This document shows positions 11,215-20,865 of a stretch of DNA of 64,000 bases, in pieces (within the stretch, counting starts at the first letter, position 1; the number at the start of each line of letters is the position of its first letter). Position numbers and translations under genes: made by a program. The stretch lies in the NCBI GenBank assembly GCA_023014485.1, contig JAJOZX010000939.1:731501-795500 (forward strand), in the 5' to 3' direction. The stretch is from Bathynomus jamesi. Taxonomy: Eukaryota > Arthropoda > Malacostraca > Isopoda > Cirolanidae. Below the pieces are notes generated by a model. It was not told the DNA's origin, ran no database searches, and saw nothing but the letters and a program-made list of their open reading frames with translations.

Positions 11215-12228
11215 TATATATATATATATATATATGTAACAGTTTTTTTGCGCACACCTATAGGTCGCTACAATTGGTGTAGAACAATGCGGTTTTCACC
11301 ATTCGATGCGCCTTTTTATTGTGCAGTGCCCATGCTAAAAAAATATTCCCTAACATAATTCCTTCCCCCCTTTTAGGGGTACAGTTCTTCCCATGCCTGT
11401 ACACGCATTTTTTTAATTTTTCATTTTTAATCATAATTTTGGCACAAAATAAGTCAATATTTACTAAACATTTAATATCATTCGATTCACAAAAGTTATA
11501 TTTATCGATTCAATTTAAAAAAAGTATATATTTTAAAATTCATAAAGAACTTTTTGCAAAAAACTAAAAACAAACATGCATTTTTAAAATTCAATATTTT
11601 GATATTTTTAAAATTCAATGATTTTTATACAAAATATTTTGATATTTTTAAAATTCAATGATTTTTATACAAAATATTTTGATATTTGTTATAATTTTAA
11701 CATTTTTCGATTCACAAAAGATTTCTTTATCGATTCAATACAAAAAATTACATAATTAAAACGGGCAATTTAAATAAACACGAGTTTAAAGTTAAATGAG
11801 CCACACTCGAAATTATTTACCGTGACTTTTGTGCGTTTTATTACTGTGGCTTTTGTACAAATAATTTTACGTATACACAAACAATTTGATAGGATATTGA
11901 TTTATCATTCTATTTTTTAGTTGTCATAGAAATACGTTAATTAAGTTATCTGATTAGATGCGCTTTTATAGTTGAAGATCATTTTTAGAAAATTATTTAT
12001 TTTCCCTACTTTAAAATATTACAAAATTTCTATTAGGTATCCTAATATCATTATGCCTGTCGCTGTAAGTAAGAAAATAGCAATTATTTTCCATTTTAGG
12101 AAAATTTCGGAACCCCTAGGCCTACAAAACCAATTTTCCCCTTTTCTTTATCAAAAATTTTTGATTTTCGGAAGTCTTTCGGTTATAAATTTGTACCAGT
12201 CTATTGTTTATCTATAATAATAGTAATA
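11215..12228. other. AT-rich non-coding stretch with 40-bp tandem repeat
   Basis: After an (AT)n array at 11215-11235 no gene is visible. From 11601 to 11690 a 40-bp unit starting GATATTTTTAAAATTCAATG is repeated just over twice. The rest is A/T-rich with no recognised element. Confidence 0.6.
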
Positions 12229-12270
<42 letters not shown>

Positions 12271-12273
12271 TGT
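12229..12273. repeat. (GT)n microsatellite
   Basis: A GT dinucleotide run with one GGTG interruption. Confidence 0.95.
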
Positions 12274-12429
12274 TCCAGCCATCAGCCATAACTCCAAAAT
12301 GGAAGCAGTTACAAACATGAAACTTCACACACATATTGATTAAGTCCCGAGGTTGTGCACGTGGGTGTTAATAAATTAAATAATTAATTTTAAAACATTA
12401 AATAACGTCATCAAGATCATTACGAAACC

Positions 12430-12706
12430 TATGGTAAAATTATTGAATACCCGGTTAGGTTCATTGAATGCCAGGTTAGGTCATCTGTACGCCCTTGACG
12501 ATTGGTTAGGTTAAGTCGTGATATTTTCGTTGGCTTTAACGAAAATATCATGACTTAACCTAACCAATCGTCAAGGGTGTACAATTAACCTAACCGGGCA
12601 TTCAATTAACGTACCCGGGCATTCAATTAATCTAATCGGGCATTCAGTTGACCTAACTGGGCATTCAATTAACCTAACTGGGCATTCAGTTTACCTAACC
12701 TGGCAT
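12430..12706. repeat. Foldback element of ~20-bp GGTTAGGT units, copy i
   Basis: The two arms are inverted copies around a centre near 12535 (TTTTCGTTGGCTTTAACGAAAA). The inner arm is CGCCCTTGACGATTGGTTAG on the left and its reverse complement on the right. Outside it, the right arm has at least five ~21-bp units of the form GGGCATTCAATTAACCTAAC, and the left arm has two. It can be followed to the mariner terminus at 12712. Other copies lie at 25.84, 26.57, 59.25 and 59.63 kb. Confidence 0.75.
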
Positions 12707-12711
12707 ATATA

Positions 12712-13068
12712 CAGGGTGTCCCGTAAGTCTGGACCCATAGGGATTTATAATATATTTTTTTATTGTTATTATTATTTTATTATTATTATTTTTTTATTAT
12801 TTTATTATGATTTTTATTTGTGGGGCCACTTGAAAGCCAAAGTGTACGAGGTCAAACTTCAGAACATTTTCCACCTTAAAGCACGCATTGTGGAGGCGTG
12901 TCAAGAAATTTCTGCGACTGTGATTCAGAAAGTGCTGTCGCAGTGGAGATTGCGTCTTCAACTATGTGTGCGACACAACGAGGGACACTTTGAACAGATT
13001 ATGTAATAAATTTTTGGACTATTTTGTAATTTTATTATTTTTCCCTATGGGTCCAGACTTACGGGACA

Positions 13069-13070
<2 letters not shown>
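12712..13070 (+). mobile_element. IS630/mariner-type deletion derivative (MITE-like)
   Basis: The left end CAGGGTGTCCCGTAAGTCTG, preceded by TA, is mirrored by CAGACTTACGGGACACC on the right. The inverted repeat covers about 35 bp, including CCCATAGGGA. The right end has lost the last bases (CCTG) and runs into an (AT)n array. Inside lies only the C-terminal tail of a transposase, so this is an internally deleted, non-autonomous copy. Confidence 0.8.
12818..13006 (+). pseudogene. mariner-type transposase C-terminal tail
   Basis: The frame reads WGHLKAKVYEVKLQNIFHL, then CQEISATVIQKVLSQWRLRL, and stops after HFEQIM. This is the segment that follows the third acidic residue in IS630-type transposases (FFLWGHLKxxVY). 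Nothing catalytic remains upstream, where a T/A-rich low-complexity run replaces the coding region. Confidence 0.7.
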
Positions 13071-13110
<40 letters not shown>

Positions 13111-13113
13111 ATA
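13071..13113. repeat. (AT)n microsatellite
   Basis: A TA array directly follows the truncated mariner terminus. Confidence 0.9.
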
Positions 13114-13119
13114 TAGCGT

Positions 13120-13535
13120 TCAACATCCACCCCGGCAACGCTATTGATGCACTCGAAACAATGAAAACTATGATTTGGCGGGCCGCAGGGCCCCCAATTA
13201 CTGTCGGTTCAGTTATTTAGTCAATAAAACTATAGAAATGAACGCAGTCATGAAAATCTTAAGCTTCAAATCCGAGCTCATTGTATTAAGATTTGTGAAC
13301 CTTTAGATTTTCATGGCTGCGTTCTTTTTTGTAGTTTTATTGAATGAATAATTGGTTTGCCAGTAACTGGAAGGCCGCAGGCACCCCAATTACTGAGGCC
13401 CAAGGTGAGAGGAATAGGAATGATATCCAGATAAAGGGCTACTGATGTTCAAAATAAAATACGCCGTAGGCTCACAATCCAGCCGAAGCACCGCAGATCG
13501 AGCAAAATCGGCGCGTAGCGCCGACCTTTTGCTAG
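13120..13535 (+). mobile_element. Helitron-like 3' terminus and flanking repeat
   Basis: The stretch ends with a hairpin, TCGGCGC-GTA-GCGCCGA, then CCTTTTG, then CTAG followed by T. This is the hallmark layout of a Helitron 3' end (hairpin, short spacer, CTRR, host T). A matching 5' TC end is not certain; ATCCACCCCGGCAACGC near 13126 is a candidate. Inside, the words GGCCGCAGG and CCCCAATTACTG occur twice (13183, 13371) around an inverted pair (TCAATAAAACTATAG at 13220 and its complement near 13340). No rolling-circle replication protein is present. Confidence 0.5.
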
Positions 13536-13882
13536 TTAAATACTATTTCTAATAACTGTTATAATAATTTTTTGTTTTCTGTACATGTTAATTGTCTAAT
13601 TTCATTTATATAGGTCTTATATATCCAATAATTTAGTAGCCTTTAGATTAAGTTGCCTATTGAAAAAATCTTTAGAATGTTTTATTGTTTTTAAATTGAG
13701 TTGCCGATTGGGAATTTTTCGCTTGTGTATTTAACTCATTTATTTGGTAAATTCTGTCTATTTCTTTCTTCTCCCTGAAGATTTGAATATATTACGAAAG
13801 CGCCCGGATTTCGTGTTTCTTTTTCCTTTTTCCCTGTGGTTGTTTGCTTATTAATAAGATCACGTGTTATTCTGTGATTTTA

Positions 13883-13886
<4 letters not shown>
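13536..13886 (+). mobile_element. Penelope-like 3' tail fragment
   Basis: The segment repeats the tail seen at 8.4-8.6 kb (TAATAACTGTTATAATAATTT, then TTGTCTAATTTCATTTATAT). It continues past that copy into CTGAAGATTTGAATATATTA, CGAAAGCGC and CCCTGTGGTTGTTTGCTT. It therefore joins the Penelope tail to the palindromic repeat found alone at 47.2 and 55.6 kb. It ends at an (AT)n array. Confidence 0.65.
13775..13804 (+). ncRNA. Hammerhead-ribozyme-like motif (degenerate)
   Basis: CTGAAGA is followed by a weak stem (TTGA...TTA) and then CGAAAGCGC. This matches the hammerhead order CUGANGA, stem II, GAAA, palindromic stem III, as seen better at 55.6 and 37.3 kb. Here stem II is weakened and the position expected to be U after AGCGC is C, so this copy is probably inactive. 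Confidence 0.35.

Positions 13887-13919
<33 letters not shown>
13887..13919. repeat. (AT)n microsatellite
   Basis: A TA array between the Penelope tail and the 5' break of the LINE. Confidence 0.95.
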
Positions 13920-13920
<1 letters not shown>

Positions 13921-14790
13921 TGAGAAATTTCAACTCTTATGGTACGGAAAAAGGGAGGACCTAAAATCCATGGAATATTATACCCCAAATGGACAAGAAA
14001 TTCAGAGAAATTCTAAAGCAAAAGATTTAGGAGTTGTAATGAGTGACGATGTGAAATTTGAAACACAAAATAAGATAGCAGTAAACAGAGCAAAGAGAAT
14101 AACTGGGCTGATACTGAGAACCTTTAAACGAAGGGATAGGAATATAACGATTCCTCTACTGAAAACACTGATCATACCCAAATTGGAATACTGCTCGGTC
14201 CTAACATGCCCATACAAAAAAGAAGACATAAAACAGCTAGAAGGGATTCAGAGAAGCTTCACAGCCAAGATCAATGGGTGCAAAGAACTAAATTACTGGG
14301 AAAGGTTACGCGAATTAAACCTATACTCACTGGAAAGGAGAAGAGAGAGATACACCATTATTTACACTTGGAAAATAATAGAGAAACTAGTCCCTAATCT
14401 TACTCTGAACCCTGTAACTCCCCAAACAATGGTGGAAAATAGAAACAGAAGACTTTGCCGTGTTCCCAAATTAAAGGCTAGACAGGGAACATCCTTAACC
14501 CTGAAAGAAAATGGTTTTGTTGTGAGAGGACCAAAACTGTTTAATCAGCTCCCCAAAGAACTAAAGAACACGAGTGGTGTTGCGGTGGACATCTTGAAAA
14601 GAAGTTTAGATGCCTGGCTCAGAAGAATCCCCGATGAGCCGGGCGTACCTAGCTATATGAGGTGGAGAGTACAAGAAATTAACTCACTACTTCACCAGGA
14701 AACTCGAGAGGAGGAGCGACAAGCTTGACCTTCGTGAAATGAGAAATCATCGCACGGAACATTTGAAAAGTTGAAAGGTATATATTAGAC
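13920..14790 (+). mobile_element. Jockey/CR1-type LINE, family L1a, 5'-truncated
   Basis: The copy starts inside the reverse transcriptase ORF, immediately after an (AT)n array. Its 3' end is CACGGAACATTTGAAAAG followed by AAGGTATATATTAG. Two further copies of the same 3' region (46.39-47.11 kb minus, 57.30-57.48 kb plus) also finish in AAGGT plus (AT)n, which fixes the natural 3' terminus. 5' truncation is typical of LINE integration by target-primed reverse transcription. Confidence 0.8.
13921..14728 (+). pseudogene. LINE ORF2, region after the RT catalytic core
   Basis: The frame is open from the microsatellite to a TGA at 14726-14728; the upstream in-frame ATG gives only an IYIYIY run translated from (AT)n. 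It reads SKAKDLGVVMSDDVKF, the conserved KDLGV block after the catalytic site, then LIIPKLEYCSVLTCPYKKED (the LEY..xVW region), LEGIQRSFTAKI, YWERLRELNLYSLERRRERY and LFNQLPKELKN. These blocks are typical of Jockey/CR1-group non-LTR elements. The YADD core and the endonuclease are missing because of 5' truncation, so it cannot move alone. The preserved frame suggests a fairly recent insertion. Confidence 0.8.
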
Positions 14791-14799
14791 ATAAGTTAA

Positions 14800-17700
14800 A
14801 CAGAAGATAGGGAGTGCTGGAACTCCCATTTCTCCTGTCACTGTCTTCCTTTGCTGATCTTTTTCTGTGTCTCATATACCTTGTGAGCAGTCCAGCATGC
14901 TCTCAAACACACACTTCTCTCCCTATTCCTCACTACATATACATGCATCTTTCACACTACATAATCTTTTAAAAATTAAAAAAAAAATGGCACCAACTTC
15001 AAGAGCCTCGGAATCCCCTTGGGAGGGGACCATCAATGTCCCCACTTCTGGCTCCCCACTGCCGATACCGGGAACGCAGACCCAGGCAGCGAGGCTGGAT
15101 CTGCTAAAGCCCATTCGAGATGTTCTGGGCCTTTGCCTGATTCACTTTTCTTAAACTTCTGCATCATTCGTGGTCTTTTCTTATATCTTCACTCTGTTGA
15201 ACACCATCTCTCCTCTAAACCTCATCTTTTCCTCACTGAAACTCGGTTGTCTGAGACGACTAACAGCAACCCCTTTTCTGTACCCTCTTACTTTTTCTCA
15301 TACTAAATTTCATTCCAAAGGTGGATGTTGCGTTTATGTCTGCAAAGTCCTAACTTGTTCTTGTATTTCCGAACTCGAATCTTCCAAATTCTATACCCTC
15401 TGGTTACGGCTTACATGCCAATCTCAAACTAAATACATCTGCGCTGTTTACCTTTCCCCTAATTCTACGGACTATCCATAATTCTTTGACTACCTCACTT
15501 CCAAAGTGGAGTACATTCTTTCCCGCTCTCCCTTTGCTGAAATCTCCATTTTAGGAGATTTCAATGTTCATCACCACCTTTGGCTTTCCTTCCTGTTCAC
15601 TGACATCCCTGGTGAACTAGCTTACAACTTTTCTATCCTAATGACCTAGAGCAGATTGTACAGCACCGTACTCGTATCCCTGATCGCCTTGGAGATAGGC
15701 TCAACATTCTGGATTTATTTCTTACCTCTCATCCTTCTTACTTTGTCAAACCTTTTTCTCCCTTGGGCTCCTCCGACCACAATCTTATATCTGTTTCCTG
15801 GCCAGTCGCTCCAATTCGGCCTTTGGATCCTCCAATTCCGCCTTTGGCACTTTGGCGGTGCTGATTAGGAGGCCCTTAGGCAGTACTTCTCTAATTTTCC
15901 ATGGAAAGATCACTGCTAACGTGGCCGGTGCCCTTCCGAGTGCTGGCTGAGCGCATCACAGAGGTGATTCTCTCGGGCATCGAGGCATACATTCAATATT
16001 CTATTCCTACTACAAATGCAAAAAAAACTTGCTTTAACGTTACTTGTTCTAATGCTATCCGCAGAAGATGGGAAGCTTTCAGAAGGTACCGTCGCTGTCC
16101 AACTCCTGACTCTCACTCGGCCTATATTTCTGCCTGGAATCGTGCAAAACCAGTTCTTCGACTCACCAAAAATTCCTTCATCCGACAAAAATGAGAAAAC
16201 CTATCCAATTCCAATTCTTCTCGCTCTTTCTGGCACCAAGCTAAGAACCTCTTCAACAACTTTACTTCCTCTTCTTTCCCTCCTCTTTTCCACTCTGATG
16301 GCTCAGTTGCCGTCTCTTCTCCTAATAAAGCTGAACTCTTCGCTTAAACTTTCGCTTACAACTCAAACCTGGACGATTCCATTGCTGTTCTTCCATCTCC
16401 TCCCCCTCTGACTTTATGTGTCTGAAATTAGAATCTCTTCCAAAGATGTTTTTTCTACCCTATCTGGGCTCAACTCTAGGGAGGCGTACGGTCCTGATGG
16501 TGTTCCTCCTGTTGTTCTTAAGAACTGTGCTTCTGTGTTGACACTCTGCCTAGGTAAACTCTTTCGTCTTTGTCTCTCATCTGGTACTTTTCCTTCCTGT
16601 TGGAAGTTCGCTTTCATTCAGCCTGCCCCAAACAAGGGTGACCGCTCCTAAACCCCCAACTATCGTCCAACTGTTTTGATTTCTTGTCTTTCTAAAGGTT
16701 TTGAATCTATCCTTAATAGGACGATTTTTAAACACCTCCCTTCTCACAATCTTCTTTCAGATCGTCAGTATGGGCTCCGCAAGGGATACTCTACTATCGA
16801 TCTTCTTCCATGTGTCTCTGACTTTTGGTCATCCTCCTTTCGGGATTTCGATGGAACTTTTACTATTATTCTTGACATATCAAAAGCTTTTGATAGTCTG
16901 GCACAAATCTTTAATTTCCAAACTGCCCTCCTTCGGTTTCTATTCTTTTATCTGTGCCTTCATCTCTAGTTTCCTTTCTGGTCGATCTAAAGCTGCGGTT
17001 CTAGATAGCCACTGTTCTTCTCCTAAAGCTATTAACAGTGGTGTTCCTCAGGGTTCTGTCCTGTCACCCACTCTTTTCCTTTTTATTTATAAATGATCTT
17101 TTAATTCGCATTTCCTGTCCGATTCACTCTTATGCCGATGATTCAACTCTTCACTTCTCCACCACTTCACAAAATGTCCCTCACAGCAGTCACTCCATGA
17201 TTCGTGTAGGACGGCTATGGGATACCTGACCTCTGATATTTCTGCCATATCTGATTAGGGCAGAGAAAACCTTGTGGCTTTCAATGCCTCAAAAACTCAG
17301 TTCTTCCATCTGTCTACTCTTCACAATCTTTGATACAACTATCCCATTACCTCCAAAAACAGACAACTCAATACTTCCTCTCCTTTTAACATTCTTGGCG
17401 TTTCCTTTTCTCGTGATCTTTCCTGGAAAGATCACATATACTCCCTTTCCAAAACAGTTTCTAAGAGGTTCGGTGTGCTGTACCTCCTCCGCAGTTTCCT
17501 TATCCCTACTCAGTTGCTGTCTCTATACAGGGGTCTTGTTCACCCCTGTATGGCGTATGCTTCTCATGTGTGGGGTAGCTCAACCCATATAACTCTACTT
17601 GACCGGGTGGAATCAAAGGCTTTTCGTGTCATCAGTTCCCCACCTCTTACTGACTGTCTTCAATCTCTCTCTCTCTTCGCCGCAATGTTGACACACTCGC

Positions 17701-18046
17701 TCTTTGCTAGCGCTATTATAACGGATATTGCTCTTCTGAACTCTAACTGCGTGCCTCCTCCTTTAAGGAGAGCACGCAGCACCAGACTTTCTCCACCTTC
17801 TCATTCCTTTTCTGTCGAACTCTCTAACGCAAGGGTTAATCGGTATTTTTAATCTTTCATTACTGAACCGGTCAACTCTGGAACAATCTTCTTCAATTCA
17901 TCTTTCCTTTTGTCTATGACCTCCCATCTTTCAAACCTAGAGTGTCTAGGCATCTTGAAAAACCCGGACCTTGATATTGGCTCACTTCTTCAATGGGGGG
18001 GGGCGCTTTTGCGGGTATTGGCTCTTGGCCCCTTCTTCCTGCATAA
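14800..18046 (+). mobile_element. Jockey-type LINE, family L2a, near full length
   Basis: The 5' leader (14800-14985) contains GTGAGCAGTCCAGCATGCTC and is repeated at 28.47-28.67 kb, so the start lies near 14800. The coding body runs to about 17.85 kb, and the 3' end after TTGATATTGGCTCACTTCTT and a G run finishes at TGCATAAATATATATA, again in an (AT)n array. All frames are used in turn because of many indels, so it is an old, inactive copy. Confidence 0.75.
14987..17852 (+). pseudogene. LINE endonuclease-reverse transcriptase (broken)
   Basis: An ATG at 14987 (MAPTSRASESPWEG) may start the ORF. The apurinic-type endonuclease is recognised from FHSKGGCCVYV near 15310 and ISILGDFNVHHHLW near 15547, and the SDHNLIS-like block is near 15780 in another frame. 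The reverse transcriptase follows: AYGPDGVPPVVLKNC, then WKFAFIQPAPNKGDRS, LLSDRQYGLRKGYSTIDLL, LDISKAFDS, SGVPQGSVLSPTLF and the catalytic SYADDST near 17129-17146. Further on are LGVSFSRDLSWKDHI and LYRGLVHPCMAYASHVWGSS. At least six frame changes are needed to read it, so it is inactive. In a live element this protein nicks target DNA and copies the RNA. Confidence 0.8.
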
Positions 18047-18058
18047 ATATATATATAG

Positions 18059-18107
<49 letters not shown>

Positions 18108-18134
18108 TATATACTGTATACAGTATATGCATAT
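18047..18134. repeat. (AT)n microsatellite at LINE 3' end
   Basis: A TA array of about 60 bp directly follows the LINE terminus and continues into TATACAGTATATACTGTATA-like palindromes. Confidence 0.9.
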
Positions 18135-18445
18135 TAGGGTGTTTCACGGCAGTGTGGTTGATGGATGAAGTGGAAGGAAGTTCAATCCACATTGATGCCC
18201 CTGTTTCGTTTGCCGAGGAAACTCGTCTGAACAGGTTTCAACCAGATCAGAACACGTTTAGTGGTCCCGAGATTTGACGCTTTAGATTGCTTAGATATTT
18301 CTAATTTCAGCTGTTCTAGTGTTAGTTGACTGCCTTGCTTCCTGACGGAAGGGTGCACTGCTCTCTGTCCTTCGTGTCAGTTGTCGAGTTTTGTCCTCGT
18401 TGTGTCTACCGTTGCGTATTTGTACTCTTTTCTAATTCGTATATT

Positions 18446-18464
18446 TCCTCATTGCAGATAAACA
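18446..18464 (+). promoter_or_regulatory. Splice acceptor before the B1 start codon
   Basis: A pyrimidine-containing tract ends CTCATTGCAG and the ATG follows within 10 bases. The family B gene at 33.5-35.7 kb has the same arrangement (TTTTTCCCTCAG, then ATG), so a 5' untranslated intron seems to be a family trait. Confidence 0.5.
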
Positions 18465-20696
18465 ATGGCAACTCGAAGCAAAAAAGAGGTTTGGCTCATC
18501 GGACACCCGAATAAGGAGATCCTGGGTAGCCGCCTGCCGACGAAGTTGCAAGTCTTGCAAAAGTGCTTCTTCCATCAAAAACAGGAAAACCTAGGACGGA
18601 GAAAATGTCTGAACCTCTGTTTGGATGCTGTGATGGTGTTCTGGAAAAGAGCAAGGATCCCTACTATGAGGCGGGACAGCGCCCTTCGGAAAATGGAAGC
18701 TCTGCTCCAGCGTTACGACAAGTTGGTGAAAAGCAAGAACAGATCCGAGGAGAGCTGTCGTGTTGCGGAGGACATGTTCACGGATCAAGAACGAAATCCT
18801 CGATATTGGTCATTCCAATGCCCTTTCTATGATGACAAACGAGGAAGACAAGCTCTTCTACAAGAGGAGCAGGAGGACCCAACAGAGAGCAGTATGGGAT
18901 CGGCAGACATGAAGCTGGCCCAAATGGAGAGTAGGAAAAGGCGTCGAGAGGAACAGCAGGAGGAAGAAGACACCGGGAATTCGAGCGGGCCAAGACGGTT
19001 ACAGAAGCTGCTACTCTTGAAGACAGCTCCTCGTCCTCGGCGTCGCCATCTGCGGAAGATGATCCCTCCTTGTCAGCCTCCACGTCTGCTTCATGTCCTT
19101 CTCCGAGGAAGCGGTCGAGGAACCTCATCACTCAGGATGTGGCTGTCGCGTACGACCGGATGAACATTTCTTATTGTGATGCAGCGATGTCCTACGCCGT
19201 CGTCGCGCAATCCTTGGAGCACGATTTGAACGAGGTATCCATCTCCTCTTCCACAATGTATCGTGCTCGCCAGTCGCTTCGGAAGCAAGCAGCAGAGGCG
19301 TATCAAGAGGGAGAATTCTGTCCTGAGGGGCCCTTGGTGTTGCACTGGGACGGGAAAATGCTGCCTGAAATCACAGGTGACGGATCTGTGGACCGGATTG
19401 CTGTGCTGGTCACCGGGAACGGCCAGGAGAAGCTGCTTGGAGTTTCAAAAGTTCCAGCTGGCACGGGAGCGGAGACGGCACGCGTCTGCATTGATCTTGT
19501 GCGGGAACACGACCTGTCCGAACGAATCAAGGGGTTATCATTCGACACAACGGCATCGAACACCGGGATTCACGTGGGAGCCTGCGTCAAGATTGAGGAG
19601 GGTCTCGAGAAGCAACTTCTTTACCTAGCATGGAGGCACCATATGTACGAAATCGTCCTGGCCCAAGTCTTCCGGTCTTCGATGGGTCCCACCTCTGGGC
19701 CCGAGACTGGGATCTTCAAAAGATTCCAAGAGCAGTGGGGTTTCATCGACCGATCTCTTATCACCACTGCTATTGATTCAGATAGCTGCAGCATCGCTGG
19801 ACCTCTTCAGGGTCTCAAGGACCGAACTGTCCTTGTCGTGAGGGAAGCTCTGGTTTCTGGTCAGCCGCGGGATGACTACCAAGAACTTCTTCAACTGGTT
19901 ATCCTCTTTCTCGGGGAAGAGACTGTCGCCAATGTGCCACTGCGGAAGCCAGGAGCATACCACCATGCGCGGTGGATGGCGAAAGCCATTTACGGATTGA
20001 AGCTGTACCTCCTTCAGGACCAGTTCAGGATGACCGGGCGGGAGCTGAAAGGAGTCACAGAAATCTGCCTGTTCGTCGCCCTGGCCTACGAAAAGGCTTG
20101 GAGTCGTGCGATGAGAGCAGAGCAGGCCCCACGTGTGGATCTGGAGTTCTTGCTGGACCTGGAAATACTGCAGGAAGATGCCGTGATCGTCGACGTCGCC
20201 AAGCAAGCGCAAGCGGCCATGAAACGACACCTCTGGTACTTCTCCGAGACGCTGGTCGGCTTGGCATTCTTCGATCAAGGGGTTCCTCAGGAAGAGAAAC
20301 AAAGGATGCGAGAGAACCTCGCCAAGCCGGCATCGAGGAAAGCGTTGAAGCGTCTGGAGAGGAAGACCGCCCTCGGCTCCTTCAAAGGAAAGAAGATTTC
20401 GGATTTCGTTACCTCGAGGACGAAGGATCTCTTCACCGCACTCGGGATCAACGGCGCCTTCGTCGAAAATCCCGCTTCGTCTTGGGGAAAGCGACCCACC
20501 CTACCAAGCAGGCCTAGCTAGGGTCCGCGTCCTGGCTGTGGTGAACGACTCGGCTGAATGGGGGATCGCTCTCATCGAGAAATTCAATACTGCCCTAACA
20601 ACGAAGGAAGAAGACAAACAGTACCTGCTGAAAGCAGTTTTCAAGAACAGGAAGGATTTTCCGAAGAAGCAGAAGGGGGAAATGATGAAGAAGTGA
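18465..20696 (+). pseudogene. Family B DDE-like transposase candidate (B1)
   Basis: The ATG at 18465 starts MATRSKKEVWLIGHPNKEIL, aligned with the MAKTRNKCEVWLVGQ start of the second copy. An acidic, Arg-rich linker follows; a frameshift near 18970 shifts the frame, which resumes as EFERAKTVTEAATLED. The core reads LVLHWDGKMLPEITGDG, IKGLSFDTTASNTGIHVGAC, LYLAWRHHMYEIVL, TSGPETGIFKRFQEQWGFID, HHARWMAKAIYGLKLYLL and VGLAFFDQG. A second shift near 20510 moves the C-terminus (VLAVVNDSAEWGIALIEKFN) to another frame, ending in TGA at 20694-20696. I infer a DDE-type fold with D in WDGK and FDTT and a C/W..HH element. Here the usual CRHH is WRHH. With only two frameshifts it is recently dead. Confidence 0.65.
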
Positions 20697-20865
20697 TGAG
20701 TCTGTGCTCTCTGACGTAAGGCGTGATTTCTCGGGACCCCTTATTGTTGTCGAAGGAGTCTCATTTTTGGCCAGGAGTGATAAATATGTAAAACGAACAC
20801 GGGCATCTATGTGGATTAAAAATATAATGTGGTTCTCATTTATGAAACACCCTAATGTATATAGT

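Larger units (their letters stand above)
18135..20854 (+). mobile_element. Unclassified DNA transposon, family B copy 1 (B1)
   Basis: The left end TAGGGTGTTTCA is mirrored by TGAAACACCCTA on the right, giving a short perfect inverted repeat of about 12 bp. The flanks allow an AT duplication, but they are AT-rich and the exact duplication is uncertain. The body carries one gene in a G+C-rich region quite unlike its AT-rich surroundings. The next transposon (family C) begins about 11 bp beyond the right end. Confidence 0.7.

Noticed and set aside
13844..13920. ATG at 13844 as start of the LINE protein
   Set aside because: It gives an IYIYIY run from (AT)n; the LINE sequence begins only after the microsatellite.
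18778..20333. Long antisense frames opposite the family B1 gene
   Set aside because: G+C-rich codons leave the antisense strand open; none has recognisable blocks, while the sense strand does.
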